From positions 62,001 through 126,000 of the forward strand of contig NZ_JAUSTT010000002.1 of NCBI RefSeq assembly GCF_030812995.1: DNA of 64,000 nt. Reading direction: 5' to 3'. The translations under genes were made by a program, and so were the position numbers. The notes under the pieces are model-generated. The model saw only the letters and a program-made list of their open reading frames with translations. It did not search any database and had not been told where the DNA came from. Positions within the stretch are counted from its first letter, which is position 1; each line of letters begins with the position of its first letter. Below are positions 47,761 through 57,453 of this stretch, piece after piece. This DNA is from Bacillus chungangensis. Lineage in GTDB: Bacteria; Bacillota; Bacilli; Bacillales; Bacillaceae_C.

Positions 47761-48582
47761 ATGAAACGAAAATGGATACTTCTTCTACTCACCGGATGGG
47801 TTACATTCACCGTCGGTTTCTTCCTAAGTGTTCTTTCTGCTACGATTGCTGAACAACAATTCGGTGTATCTGAAAACGTTCGAAAATTAATTCAGGGGCT
47901 CGTGATGAGTGGGCTGGTGGTTCCACCTATTTTGTATTTGTATCAGCATGTCTATCGGCTGACTGGTATAAAACCGAAAAAGCCGGTCTATTCATGGAAA
48001 AGTGCCTATCACTTTATAACAGGGGTACTTCTAGCCATTGTACTCGCTTCATTAGGTTTTATGATCGCGACTGCTCAAGGATGGGTCATCATTGAACAAT
48101 GGCATACCCCTGATCATTGGTTTACTGCGCTACTTATAAACTCGATCTTTGCCTTTTTGTTTGAAGCTTTGCCGGAGGAATTAGCATTTCGGGGTATGCT
48201 GTATGATGTCTTACGTCATCGATTCTCCACTTGGCTAGCGGTATTATTTCAAACACTGTTATTTGTCTTGTCCGCTATAGCAAATGGTGGAGGTCCAGGA
48301 ATGTATATTATACAAATTCTATGCTTTGGGATATGTTTGCAGTTGCTGCGTCTTTGGACTGGAAGTCTCTGGGCGACGATTGGTTTTCACATAGCATACT
48401 TAGAAATTATCAGGTTTGTCATCTCGGCACATGGATACGGCGTTCCGCCAATTGTAACCTACCACGACTCAGTGCTTGGACTTGGTGGAGTATTTATCGG
48501 TCACTGCATGATTGTAATTGGCGGTATCATTGTATCACTCTTTATATTACGTGCAAAGCGTTTTATACGGAAAAGAGCATAA
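47761..48582 (+). CDS. CPBP family membrane protease, paralogue 2
   Basis: Protein of 273 residues, about eight helices, with FEALPEELAFRGMLYDVLRHRF. It differs from paralogues 1 and 3 by a shorter segment after the motif (FVLSAIANGGGPGMYIIQI), and in its downstream flank. The leader with CATATGGAGGAAATAATAT is nearly identical to that of paralogue 1. Most likely arose by tandem duplication of the permease-tail/CPBP block. Confidence 0.9.
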   Translation: MKRKWILLLLTGWVTFTVGFFLSVLSATIAEQQFGVSENVRKLIQGLVMSGLVVPPILYLYQHVYRLTGIKPKKPVYSWKSAYHFITGVLLAIVLASLGFMIATAQGWVIIEQWHTPDHWFTALLINSIFAFLFEALPEELAFRGMLYDVLRHRFSTWLAVLFQTLLFVLSAIANGGGPGMYIIQILCFGICLQLLRLWTGSLWATIGFHIAYLEIIRFVISAHGYGVPPIVTYHDSVLGLGGVFIGHCMIVIGGIIVSLFILRAKRFIRKRA

Positions 48583-48724
48583 TGATATTAGGACAGATAT
48601 TGTAGATTCTATCGCTTTTTCACCTTTTGTTGACCCACAAAGTAATTTGGCTTAGTTATGTAACAGTTAGACATCACCCTAAATGACATTTACTACGTTT
48701 AAAAATGGAGAGGAGCAAAGCATA

Positions 48725-49687
48725 ATGAAGTTTTTATTTTCTATTGCATTAACCTTATTACTCACTGCATGTGGTAGCCTAGCTACAACTACTGAAACAG
48801 AAGCGACAAATGGTACCCAAGAGGAAGAAACAAGTCACGAAAGTGAAGTTCATAACGGGAATGGAGGATTTTTATGGAAAGTCCAAGAAGGAGATACGAC
48901 TGTATATTTACAAGGTACCATTCATGTAGCTTATGAAGATATGTATCCATTAAATCCATACCTCGAAGCAGCCTATGATGAAGCAGATGTGTTACTTCCA
49001 GAGATAGATTGGCCACACGCTGACCCATCAGCAGGTCTCAGTGAAGAAGAAGCAATGGAACTATTTACCTTAGAGGATGGTTTGACTTTATCAGAGCTTT
49101 TGGGTGAAGAAATATTTGAAGACTTGATAAAGATACTAGAGCCTCAAGGGCTGACTGGCGAAATGATTAATCATTTTAAACCTTGGTATATCACTGATTT
49201 GTTAAATCAACAAGTTCTTTTATCAAAAGACAGTAAAGCTACACTTGAAGGTGGCGTTGACTATCATTACCTTGAACGTGCTGCAGAGGATGGAAAAGAA
49301 ATAAAGGAATTAGAAGGGTTCATAGTTAGCCTGCTTGCTCTAGATAGTATGTCGATGGAGTTACAAGTAGAGAGATTAAAAGATACCATTGATCAAAGTG
49401 ATATGGACGTACCTGAATTTCCTATAGATGATTTGGTCGATGTTTGGTTAGCTGGAGATGAAGAAACATTTATTAAATATTGGAATATGACAACTTACGG
49501 TGAAGAGTATGACGATGTTTTTTTATTCCGTCGCAATTCTGATAATGCTGATATCATTGATTCTCTTTTACAGGAAGATACTGATAAAACTTACCTTGCT
49601 CTTATCGGAGCATTCCACTTTATCACTGAACCAGGAGTTCAACATTATCTCGAAGAAAAAGGCTATACTGTTGAAAGAATCTATTAG
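48725..49687 (+). CDS. TraB/GumN family lipoprotein
   Basis: Protein of 320 residues. The signal peptide MKFLFSIALTLLLTACGSL ends in a lipobox (LTAC), then a Thr/Glu-rich linker. The TraB/GumN domain follows: FLWKVQEGDTTVYLQGTIHVAYEDMYPL (split here) containing the conserved GTIH, and ALIGAFHFITEPGVQHYLEEKGY at the end containing the matching GxxH. The family is related to TIKI metalloproteases. The start at 48725 has GGAGAGGAG upstream. It lies between CPBP paralogues 2 and 3; a functional link is unproven. Confidence 0.9.
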   Translation: MKFLFSIALTLLLTACGSLATTTETEATNGTQEEETSHESEVHNGNGGFLWKVQEGDTTVYLQGTIHVAYEDMYPLNPYLEAAYDEADVLLPEIDWPHADPSAGLSEEEAMELFTLEDGLTLSELLGEEIFEDLIKILEPQGLTGEMINHFKPWYITDLLNQQVLLSKDSKATLEGGVDYHYLERAAEDGKEIKELEGFIVSLLALDSMSMELQVERLKDTIDQSDMDVPEFPIDDLVDVWLAGDEETFIKYWNMTTYGEEYDDVFLFRRNSDNADIIDSLLQEDTDKTYLALIGAFHFITEPGVQHYLEEKGYTVERIY

Positions 49688-50161
49688 ATGTTACAAAAAG
49701 GACTACCTGTTTAGATAATGGATTAATTTCGAAAGGCCTCGCCATTTCGGTTATTGGAGTTTAGCAAGTTCGACCTTGTTAACATTAATCATTGTATCGA
49801 TTGTTTACGAAGTTTTATCGAAGCTTTTCAAGAAAAATCGGAAGGAAATAAGGATAACCAGTAGAAAAGACCTACAAAATGATAAAGTGTACCCCTTGTA
49901 AAGGACATTTTAAAAAAGACTATATTACACCAAGAAGATGATTTCTGTATTGAACAGGGGTCATCTTCCATGAAACCTTGGCTCATTTCTTCCTTCATCT
50001 GCAATCGCAACAGCGATTTTTTTCCTTTGACACTTCTAAACCTACTATAAGGAGCTTAACATATTTTAAAAATACTGCTAGTCAACGTGTCGAAAAATTT
50101 GACACTCTTGAAACGGCTCAAACCGTTGATATATCAATATTTATAGAGGGAGGAAATATAT

Positions 50162-51007
50162 ATGAAACGAAAATGGATACTTCTTCTACTCGCCGGATGG
50201 GTTACAATAACCGTCGGTTTGTTCCTTGGTGGTCTTTCTGGCACGATTGCTGAACAACAATTCGGCGTACCTAACAACGTTCGAAAGTTAATTATGGGGC
50301 TCGTGATGAGTGGGCTGGTGATTCCACCTATTTTGTATTTGTATCAGCATGTCTATCGGCTGACTGGTGTAAAACCGAAAAAGCCGGTCTATTCATGGAA
50401 AAGTGGCTATCACTTTATAACAGGAGTGCTTCTGGCCATTGTACTCGCTTCGTTAGGTTTTATGATCGCGACTTCTCAAGGATGGATCGTCATTGAACAA
50501 TGGCATCCCCCTGATCATTGGTTTGCTGCGCTGCTTATAAACTCGTTCATTGCCTTTTTGTTTGAAGCTTTGCCGGAGGAATTAGCATTTCGGGGTATGC
50601 TGTATGATGTCTTACGTCATCGATTCTCCACTTGGCTAGCGGTATTATTTCAAACACTGTTATTTGTCTGTTTCCCGATAGCAAATGTCCTGATGGCGGT
50701 GATTGTTGGACTTACTATTGAAAGCGTCTCCCTGGGTTATATTATATTACTTCTATGCTTTGGGATATGTTTGCAGTTGCTTCGTCTCTGGACTGGAAGC
50801 CTCTGGACGACGATCGGTTTTCACCTGGCCTTCTTAGAAATTAACAGGTTTGTCTTATCAAATGAATATCCAGCAATTTTAAACTACCACGACTTATTGC
50901 TTGGAGCTGGTGGAGGATTTATCTCTTTCTACATGATTGTAATTGGCGGCATCATTGTATCACTCTTTATATTAGGTGCAAAGCGTTTTATATGGAAAAG
51001 AGCATAA
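50162..51007 (+). CDS. CPBP family membrane protease, paralogue 3
   Basis: Protein of 281 residues closely related to paralogues 1 and 2 (KRKWILLLLAGWVTITVGLF; FEALPEELAFRGMLYDVLRHRF). Its middle (FVCFPIANVLMAVIVGLT) and its 3' flank (TGACAATACGACTCCATGGA) match paralogue 1, but its upstream region is unrelated. A GGGAGGAAATATAT site precedes the ATG. The 470-base gap upstream contains no gene. Confidence 0.9.
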   Translation: MKRKWILLLLAGWVTITVGLFLGGLSGTIAEQQFGVPNNVRKLIMGLVMSGLVIPPILYLYQHVYRLTGVKPKKPVYSWKSGYHFITGVLLAIVLASLGFMIATSQGWIVIEQWHPPDHWFAALLINSFIAFLFEALPEELAFRGMLYDVLRHRFSTWLAVLFQTLLFVCFPIANVLMAVIVGLTIESVSLGYIILLLCFGICLQLLRLWTGSLWTTIGFHLAFLEINRFVLSNEYPAILNYHDLLLGAGGGFISFYMIVIGGIIVSLFILGAKRFIWKRA

Positions 51008-51184
51008 TGACAATACGACTCCATGGATCACTTTTCTAACTTTCTCGCAGTTAAAAGGTGCAACAACCGGATTTCCGTATCAATGAATTCCGTGGAGTAC
51101 GAATGAAAGCATTAATGGATGAGTTGTTTGAAGCAATGATACTCAAATTTTGCCTCGCTACTTTCATAAAAATGTTTCCATTTA

Positions 51185-51232
51185 AAAAAGCAGCTAAGAA
51201 AAATGTTTTATTTTTCTTTAGCTGCTTTACTT
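51185..51232 (+). terminator. Terminator after CPBP paralogue 3
   Basis: Arms AAAGCAGCTAAGAAAAA and TTTTTCTTTAGCTGCTTT (one bulge) around a short T-rich loop. Confidence 0.8.
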
Positions 51233-51267
51233 TTAAGGGCTTATCGGACAGCCCTAATATCCAACAA

Positions 51268-51300
51268 AAACCGATCATGGCGGCAAAATGATCGATTTTT
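51268..51300 (-). terminator. Terminator of the cyd operon
   Basis: On the minus strand ATCGATCATT pairs with ATGATCGGTT around loop TTGCCGCC, followed by TTTTGTTGG. It starts at the cydC stop codon. Confidence 0.75.
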
Positions 51301-53041
51301 ATATTTCATGGAAAGGTGCATCAAGTGCGTATAGTTGCTGATACCGAGCATTGTTTTTCAGTAAATATGGATGCGTTCCCGACATCGTAATTTTACCGTC
51401 TTCCAAAAATAGTATTTCGTCCATCTGCTCCACACCTGTTAAATGGTGGGTAACCCATAACAGTGTCTTTCCATTAAGCGTCTGAAAAATAGTAGACAAC
51501 AATGCATTTTCTGTTCGTGGATCTAAACCTATTGTCGGCTCATCTAATATCACAATCGGATTGTTCTGCAACAAAATTCGCGCAAGGGCAATTCTTTGCC
51601 TTTCACCGCCTGAAAACCGTTGTCCCATTTCATGCATGGAAGTATGATAGCCATTAGGCAATGACTCAATAAGTGTATCCAACTGCGCTTGTTTAGCAGC
51701 AGCTCGAATCTCCTCATCCGTTGCCTGAGGTTTTCCTAAACGGATATTATTAGCAATCGTCGTATCAAACAGATGCGGCTGTTGATTAAAGACTGAAATA
51801 ACGGAGGAAATATCACGATCGAGCAAATGTGTTTCAATCTCATTAGCTGTGACAGTTCCTTGCTCTGGCAGCAAAGCACCATGCATTAATTTTATTAAAG
51901 TAGATTTGCCAGCTCCGCTGCGTCCAAGGACAGCGACCTTTTTTCCTTGTGGAATTTCCAGAGAAACATTTTTTAATATCCAATGATCCGATTCTCCATA
52001 TCGATAAGACACATCTTGCAGCTTGATATGCACATGCTCCCAATCTGATTGCTCAAATGGAAAGTGATGATTGTCTGAAGTTTTCTCCTCGATTTGCTCA
52101 ATATTTTCTATTCTCTCTAAAGAATCTTGATATCTAGGTATTTTTTCAACGGCCATTGCGATCGGAACGAAAGCATCCATTACTGGAAAAACGACCAATA
52201 TAAATGCCGCAATCAGCGTAACTGCTATTTCATGCTGGCTAGATTGATTGCCAGCCCAAATCATCATTGATAGAACGATCCCTCCAATGACGAGCTGATT
52301 AAGGAGATTCCGCCATCTCTCCCAATTGTGAACTGACCGTTCTATATCAACAAGTTTTCTCTCATCAACTTCATATGTTTCAATAAATGACTGCTTTCTT
52401 CCGCTTACTTGCCAATCATAAATGCCAAGTACGGCATCTGTTAACTTTTCATATAACTGATGACGGCCTTTCTTTGCTTGTTGGTGCTTTTTCCGGGTTA
52501 CAATAAGAGAAACAAGCGGAACTGCAAACAATATCACAGCAACATAGAGCGCCATCATGAGTGCGAATATCCAATCAAATACGCCTAATCCGATTATTAA
52601 CAGTCCATAAACAAACAAAGAGACGATCGCTGGGAATACAGTTCGCAAATAAACATCTTGAAGATGTTCGATATCATCTGCCAACACCCCTAGCATATCA
52701 CCGGTTCGAAAACGTGAGCGAATAAAAAGGGCTTGAGGCTCTAAGATACGATATAAACGAACCCGCATCGACGCTAAAATTCTTAGTACTGTGTCATGAC
52801 CAACGAGACGCTCTAAATAGCGAGAAACAGCTTGACTAATACTCGTTGCTCGGACAGCAACGATCGGCACATAGATAAGCATAATATTTTCTGGACGAAG
52901 CGCTGCTTTTGAAATCAAAAAGCCAGAAAGAAACAAAAGCATTGCTGAAGAAAGGACACCAAGCACTCCTAGAGCTACGGCTAATGATAAACGCCAAGCA
53001 TGACGTTTTAAATAGGGAAAAATCCATCCTTTTTGCTTCAT
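51299..53041 (-). CDS. cydC: Thiol-reductant ABC exporter subunit CydC (B. subtilis name CydD)
   Basis: Fused transmembrane/ATPase half-transporter of 580 residues. Six N-terminal helices, then Walker A GRSGAGKSTLIK, signature FSGGERQRIALARIL and Walker B IVILDEPTIGLD. With the preceding CydD it exports thiols (glutathione/cysteine in E. coli) needed to assemble cytochrome bd. Its ATG overlaps the cydD stop. Naming follows the NCBI/E. coli convention; B. subtilis literature reverses the two names. Confidence 0.93.
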   Translation of the reverse strand: MKQKGWIFPYLKRHAWRLSLAVALGVLGVLSSAMLLFLSGFLISKAALRPENIMLIYVPIVAVRATSISQAVSRYLERLVGHDTVLRILASMRVRLYRILEPQALFIRSRFRTGDMLGVLADDIEHLQDVYLRTVFPAIVSLFVYGLLIIGLGVFDWIFALMMALYVAVILFAVPLVSLIVTRKKHQQAKKGRHQLYEKLTDAVLGIYDWQVSGRKQSFIETYEVDERKLVDIERSVHNWERWRNLLNQLVIGGIVLSMMIWAGNQSSQHEIAVTLIAAFILVVFPVMDAFVPIAMAVEKIPRYQDSLERIENIEQIEEKTSDNHHFPFEQSDWEHVHIKLQDVSYRYGESDHWILKNVSLEIPQGKKVAVLGRSGAGKSTLIKLMHGALLPEQGTVTANEIETHLLDRDISSVISVFNQQPHLFDTTIANNIRLGKPQATDEEIRAAAKQAQLDTLIESLPNGYHTSMHEMGQRFSGGERQRIALARILLQNNPIVILDEPTIGLDPRTENALLSTIFQTLNGKTLLWVTHHLTGVEQMDEILFLEDGKITMSGTHPYLLKNNARYQQLYALDAPFHEI

Positions 53042-54768
53042 CGTCTTCCCTCCATTTGTGACCTAATAAGCTCATAGTAGACACCTTTTTGCTTAACAAG
53101 TGTGTCATGTGTACCGATCTCAGCTAAGCATCCTTTATCCAATACAAGTATCATGTCCATGTGAGGCATCCAGTGGAGACGATGGGTGGCAAGAAACACC
53201 CACTTCTCAGCAAAAAGTTTGAGCATCGTTGTTTTTAATTCATATTCCGTTTCAATATCTAAATGAGCAGTTGGCTCATCTAGCAATATCATCGGCCGCT
53301 TGCTCAAGAATGCACGAGCAAGTGCAACACGCTGCTCTTGGCCGCCGCTTAACACCCTTCCACCATTTCCAATTACTTCATCATATCTGTGCGGCAAACT
53401 CTCAACAAGCTTTTCAAGACCAGCTGCCTTTATAGCTTGCTCCACTTCTTCTCTGCTCGCGTCAGGTACATAGAAACGTACATTATCAGCCAGCGTCTGA
53501 TTAAAAAGATAAGGCTGTTGAGGAATGTACGTGATTTGTTCATGCCAGCCTTCTCGCTGCAAGGAGCTTGTTTCCCAGCTGTTTATACGAAGGGAGCCAC
53601 TGGAAGGTTGGAGAAATCCCCCTAATACATCTATCAAGGTGGATTTTCCAGCACCGCTCTCTCCAACAATTCCAACCTTCAATGGACCGTTTATTTCAAA
53701 AGAGATATCTTGTAATGAACTTTTATTTGTACCTTGATGCTTCACTTTTATATGAGAAAATGCCACCGAATCAATTTTCCCCATTTGCAATGCTTCATTA
53801 TCTTCCGTGCTTGAGGCGTTTTTTAATTGTCCCATTATCGATTGAATATTCTCAGCTGCAGTTCTTCCATCCAATGTCGCATGATAATCAGAACCAACCT
53901 CTCTTATTGGCAGAAAATACTCAGGCGCTAAAATTAAGATTGTCAAAGCTGGGCCTAATGTCATCGTTCCATCGACAAGACGCAGGCCGAGACTAACAGC
54001 TACAAAAGCTACCGAAAGGCTCGTGAAAAAATCAAGCGCAAACGAGGATAAAAAAGCCACTCTTAAAGTACGAACCGTTGCAGACCGATAAGAATCACTC
54101 GTTCGGGCAATCGTTTCTTCATGTGCTTTACTTTGCCCTAAATATTTCAGTGTCTCCAATCCTCGAAGTGTATCAACAAAATGATTCGAGAGCACTCGAT
54201 ACGTATGCCATTGCTGATCCATTTGTTTTCGAGCAGCCATTCCTAATAAAATCATAAACACAATTACTATCGGAACGGTAACCATTAAGATAATTCCTGA
54301 AATGATATCCTGCATAAAAACATAGATGAGAATAGCGATAGGCACAACCATCGTCGTGATCATTTTCGGAATAAATAGCTCTAGAAACGTCCGTAATTGT
54401 GATATGCCTTCCATCGCTAACGTAACGAGCTTCCCTGTCCCTTCTGCTCTAGTAAATCTAGGACCTAATTGAAACAATGTCTCCAATAGCTGCTTTCTCG
54501 TTTTTGTTCCAATTGATTCGGCATAGCGATAAGCAACCTTTTGACGCATCATGGTGAGTAGATGGCGAGCAAGAAAAGCAAGTAAAAAATAAGTAATGCT
54601 TTTTGCTACATTTTCAATCGGAATACCATTAAAAAGTGCTGTAATGGCCTCAGCTAGCCAAACCGCTTGTAAAATAATACAAATGCTTTGTAATACGGTA
54701 AGCAAGCCCAAAATGAGAGAAAGCGGTTTGATACCATCATATTGTGAAATTCTTTGTTTATTTTTCAT
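53038..54768 (-). CDS. cydD: Thiol-reductant ABC exporter subunit CydD (B. subtilis name CydC)
   Basis: Half-transporter of 576 residues with an N-terminal six-helix domain and an ATPase domain: Walker A GESGAGKSTLIDVLGG, signature LSGGQEQRVALARAFL, Walker B MILLDEPTAHLD. The order cydA-cydB-cydD-cydC and the overlaps (the cydB stop is adjacent to the cydD start, and cydD-cydC share ATGA) show a single operon for cytochrome bd assembly. Confidence 0.93.
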   Translation of the reverse strand: MKNKQRISQYDGIKPLSLILGLLTVLQSICIILQAVWLAEAITALFNGIPIENVAKSITYFLLAFLARHLLTMMRQKVAYRYAESIGTKTRKQLLETLFQLGPRFTRAEGTGKLVTLAMEGISQLRTFLELFIPKMITTMVVPIAILIYVFMQDIISGIILMVTVPIVIVFMILLGMAARKQMDQQWHTYRVLSNHFVDTLRGLETLKYLGQSKAHEETIARTSDSYRSATVRTLRVAFLSSFALDFFTSLSVAFVAVSLGLRLVDGTMTLGPALTILILAPEYFLPIREVGSDYHATLDGRTAAENIQSIMGQLKNASSTEDNEALQMGKIDSVAFSHIKVKHQGTNKSSLQDISFEINGPLKVGIVGESGAGKSTLIDVLGGFLQPSSGSLRINSWETSSLQREGWHEQITYIPQQPYLFNQTLADNVRFYVPDASREEVEQAIKAAGLEKLVESLPHRYDEVIGNGGRVLSGGQEQRVALARAFLSKRPMILLDEPTAHLDIETEYELKTTMLKLFAEKWVFLATHRLHWMPHMDMILVLDKGCLAEIGTHDTLVKQKGVYYELIRSQMEGRR

Positions 54769-55784
54769 TAGTACTCCAGCTGCTTTGGATGACTAAGGCG
54801 TTTGCGGAAAACGTAATAGCTCCACAATTGGCTGGCAATAACGAACGGCAAAAGTGTTAAAGAAACATATGACATCACTTTTAACGTATACGATCCAGAA
54901 GCTGCATTATAAATCGTTAAATGAAAATCTGGATTCAGTGAACTGATCATCACTCTTGGGAATAAGCCAATGAACGCACTAGCAGCAGATAGAATAATCA
55001 CTGCACCAGTCATCGTAAAGGCTAAACCATCCCGTTTTTGCTTCGCAGCAATGCCTGTTAACAAGAAAGCGACCCCGGCAAGAATCGGCAATGCGAGCCA
55101 TCCAGTTCCATGAACGGTGAAAATATCTGTACTTGTGTATGTCATAATTCCAAGAATCAAGAATACAATTGCAACGAACGCACCAATTTTTTTCGCGGCA
55201 TCGCGGGCTCGTTCTTGCAAATCACCAGTTGTCCGCAAAGTGATAAAAAAGAGGCCATGCAATACGAAAATCCCAATGGCTGCAACGCCGCCAACTAGCG
55301 CATAGACATTTAATAGATCAAAAAAGCTTCCGATAAGCTCCTTCTCTTGATCAATTGCAACACCGCGCACAATATTTGCCATTGCAACACCCCATAAAAG
55401 AGCGGGTACTAAACTAGAAAAGAATATCGCCCAATCCCATGTTTTTTTCCAGCCTTTTTGCTCCATCTTCCCTCTAAACTCAAAGGCAACACCACGGACA
55501 ATGAGCGCTAGAAGCATCAAGACAAATGGAATATAAAAGCCGCTGAATAAAGTAGCATACCAATGTGGAAATGCTGCAAACATAGCACCACCAGCAGTAA
55601 TCAGCCATACTTCGTTTGCATCCCAAAACGGGCCTATCGTATTGATAATCAACCGGCGTTCTAGGTCATCTTTTCCTAAAAACCTTGCAACAATCCCCAC
55701 ACCAAAATCAAAGCCCTCTAAGAAGAAAAAACCGATAAAAAGGACAGCGATTAAAATAAACCATAACTCATTTAGTGACAGCAT
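54768..55784 (-). CDS. cydB: Cytochrome bd ubiquinol/menaquinol oxidase subunit II
   Basis: Membrane subunit of 338 residues with eight or nine helices; N-terminal MLSLNELWFILIAVLFIGFF then LEGFDFGVGIVARFLG is the CydB signature, and NTIGPFWDANEVWLITAGGAMFAAFP is also conserved. The ATG at 55784 has AAGGAGGG upstream and lies 17 bases inside the end of cydA. A longer open frame upstream (41 codons) is only the shifted cydA 3' end. Confidence 0.95.
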   Translation of the reverse strand: MLSLNELWFILIAVLFIGFFFLEGFDFGVGIVARFLGKDDLERRLIINTIGPFWDANEVWLITAGGAMFAAFPHWYATLFSGFYIPFVLMLLALIVRGVAFEFRGKMEQKGWKKTWDWAIFFSSLVPALLWGVAMANIVRGVAIDQEKELIGSFFDLLNVYALVGGVAAIGIFVLHGLFFITLRTTGDLQERARDAAKKIGAFVAIVFLILGIMTYTSTDIFTVHGTGWLALPILAGVAFLLTGIAAKQKRDGLAFTMTGAVIILSAASAFIGLFPRVMISSLNPDFHLTIYNAASGSYTLKVMSYVSLTLLPFVIASQLWSYYVFRKRLSHPKQLEY

Positions 55785-57177
55785 GTAATCCCTCCTTATC
55801 ATACGGATCACTGGAACGAGCCGCAGATGTGTCATGTTTTGTTGGTGTCGATCCTTTGCGGATAGTTTTAACAAACAGATACGCTCCAATTCCTCCAACG
55901 ATAACATAGAGACTTGTAAAAGAAATTAAAGAAAATAATAATTGTCCAGCAGTAACTGTAGGAGATACCGCATCCTCAGTCTGCATTAAACCAAATACAA
56001 CCCAAGGCTGGCGTCCCATTTCCGCCATGATCCATCCAGCAGTATTAGCAATAAACGGCAAGGCGATTCCCCAAACCATCAGCTTCAAATATAGCTTCTT
56101 TTGTTCCAGTTTTCTTTTCATTTGCATATAAAGCCCGTACATGCCAAGAAGAATCATTGCCATTCCACTACCAACCATTATTCTAAAGCTCCAAAAAACA
56201 GTTCGTACTGGCGGTATATAATCTCCTGGTCCATACTTTGCTTCGTATGCTGCTTGTATATCATTGATTCCCTCTACCTGCCCGCTAAACTTATTAAAGG
56301 TCAATAAACTTAGCATATATGGAATTTTTAATTCGGCAGAGTTTTCTTTGTTCTCTGGATCTATTTTAGCAAAAACAGTAAATGGCGCAGGATCCTCACT
56401 TGTTTCCCAAAGTGCTTCTGCCGCAGCTAATTTCATAGGCTGAGAAACAAACAAATGCTGTGCTTGTTGATGCCCAAAGATGGCAACGAGCAACCCTGAA
56501 ACCATTCCGAGCATGATTGAAATCTGAAAAGAACGTTTAAAGAGCTCATACTCGCTTCGTTTCAACATTTTCCATGCACTAACACCTGCTACAAAAAAAG
56601 CACCTGTTGCAAAAGCAGAAAACAACACATGCGGGAACTGCACCCATAAATTAGGGTTTTTCAACAATGCAAAGAAATCAACCATTTCAGCCCGTCCATT
56701 TTGGATCACATAGCCAGCTGGCGACTGCATAAAAGAATTAGCAGTAAGTATCCAAAATGCAGATAAAATTGTACCGATTGATACAAGCCAGATGCTTAAC
56801 AAATGTACTCGTTTTGACAAACGATCCCATCCAAATATCCAAAATCCGATAAATGTCGATTCCATGAAGAAAGCAAGCAGCCCTTCGATGGCTAACGATG
56901 GCCCAAACACATCACCGACAAATCTTGAATATGTGGACCAGTTCATTCCAAATTGAAATTCCTGAAGAATACCTGTAACAACCCCAATAGCGAAGTTAAT
57001 CAAAAACAATTTACCCCAAAATTTCGCCATTTGCTTATACATTTCTTTTCCTTTTATTACATAGAGTGTTTCCATGATCGCAATAATAAATGCTAACCCT
57101 ATGGACATCGGAACGAAGATATAGTGAAAAATCGTCGTTGATGCAAATTGAATACGTGCGAGAATTAAAGTGTCCAT
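55768..57177 (-). CDS. cydA: Cytochrome bd oxidase subunit I
   Basis: Catalytic subunit of 469 residues carrying haems b558, b595 and d. Landmarks: RIQFASTTIFHYIFVPMSIG with a haem-ligand His, NFAIGVVTGILQEFQFGMNW, and the GRQPW quinol-site motif in AEMGRQPWVVFG. The Q-loop is short, as in Firmicutes. AAAGGAGG precedes the ATG. This high-affinity oxidase supports low-oxygen respiration. No clear Rex site (TTGTGAA...TTCACAA) is visible upstream; see the leader and direct repeats there. Confidence 0.96.
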   Translation of the reverse strand: MDTLILARIQFASTTIFHYIFVPMSIGLAFIIAIMETLYVIKGKEMYKQMAKFWGKLFLINFAIGVVTGILQEFQFGMNWSTYSRFVGDVFGPSLAIEGLLAFFMESTFIGFWIFGWDRLSKRVHLLSIWLVSIGTILSAFWILTANSFMQSPAGYVIQNGRAEMVDFFALLKNPNLWVQFPHVLFSAFATGAFFVAGVSAWKMLKRSEYELFKRSFQISIMLGMVSGLLVAIFGHQQAQHLFVSQPMKLAAAEALWETSEDPAPFTVFAKIDPENKENSAELKIPYMLSLLTFNKFSGQVEGINDIQAAYEAKYGPGDYIPPVRTVFWSFRIMVGSGMAMILLGMYGLYMQMKRKLEQKKLYLKLMVWGIALPFIANTAGWIMAEMGRQPWVVFGLMQTEDAVSPTVTAGQLLFSLISFTSLYVIVGGIGAYLFVKTIRKGSTPTKHDTSAARSSDPYDKEGLHAVTK

Positions 57178-57216
57178 ATTGAACCTCCTTTTGTCGTTCA
57201 GGATGCTATTTTTCTA

Positions 57217-57285
57217 GTACGTGAAAAATCTTTCTGGCTGCTCAATAGCAAAAGAACACAGGTCCCCTTTATCCCTGTCACGTAC
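57217..57285 (-). ncRNA. Candidate structured leader RNA of cydABDC (three-way junction)
   Basis: GTACGTGA (57217-57224) pairs perfectly with TCACGTAC (57278-57285). Inside, CAGG (57259-57262) pairs with CCTG (57274-57277), stacking directly on the outer stem, and TGCT (57239-57242) pairs with AGCA (57247-57250) around loop CAAT. The fold ends about 40 bases before the cydA start codon and before the ribosome binding site. It is not a terminator (no T-run). No known riboswitch class is recognised. Confidence 0.4.
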
Positions 57286-57401
57286 GAATAAATATTCCCT
57301 GTAGTTTGATATACTTGTAGTCATATAGAATGGGAATTTCGCTCTATTTCTCACCTACCTATATTTTATATCTTAAAAAAGTAATTAAAATGAAAGTTAA
57401 A

Positions 57402-57453
57402 TGGCGAATCATTGACTAATCAATGGCGATTTCATGGCTAAAAAGTGGCGAAT
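57402..57453. repeat. Three direct repeats TGGCGAWT at 22-bp spacing upstream of cydA
   Basis: TGGCGAAT at 57402, TGGCGATT at 57424 and TGGCGAAT at 57446, exactly 22 bases apart. The first and third are followed by a TTGAC tract. Two helical turns of spacing would put bound proteins on the same face. They lie 225-275 bases upstream of cydA and about 240 upstream of yajQ, so either could be the target. Confidence 0.5.
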
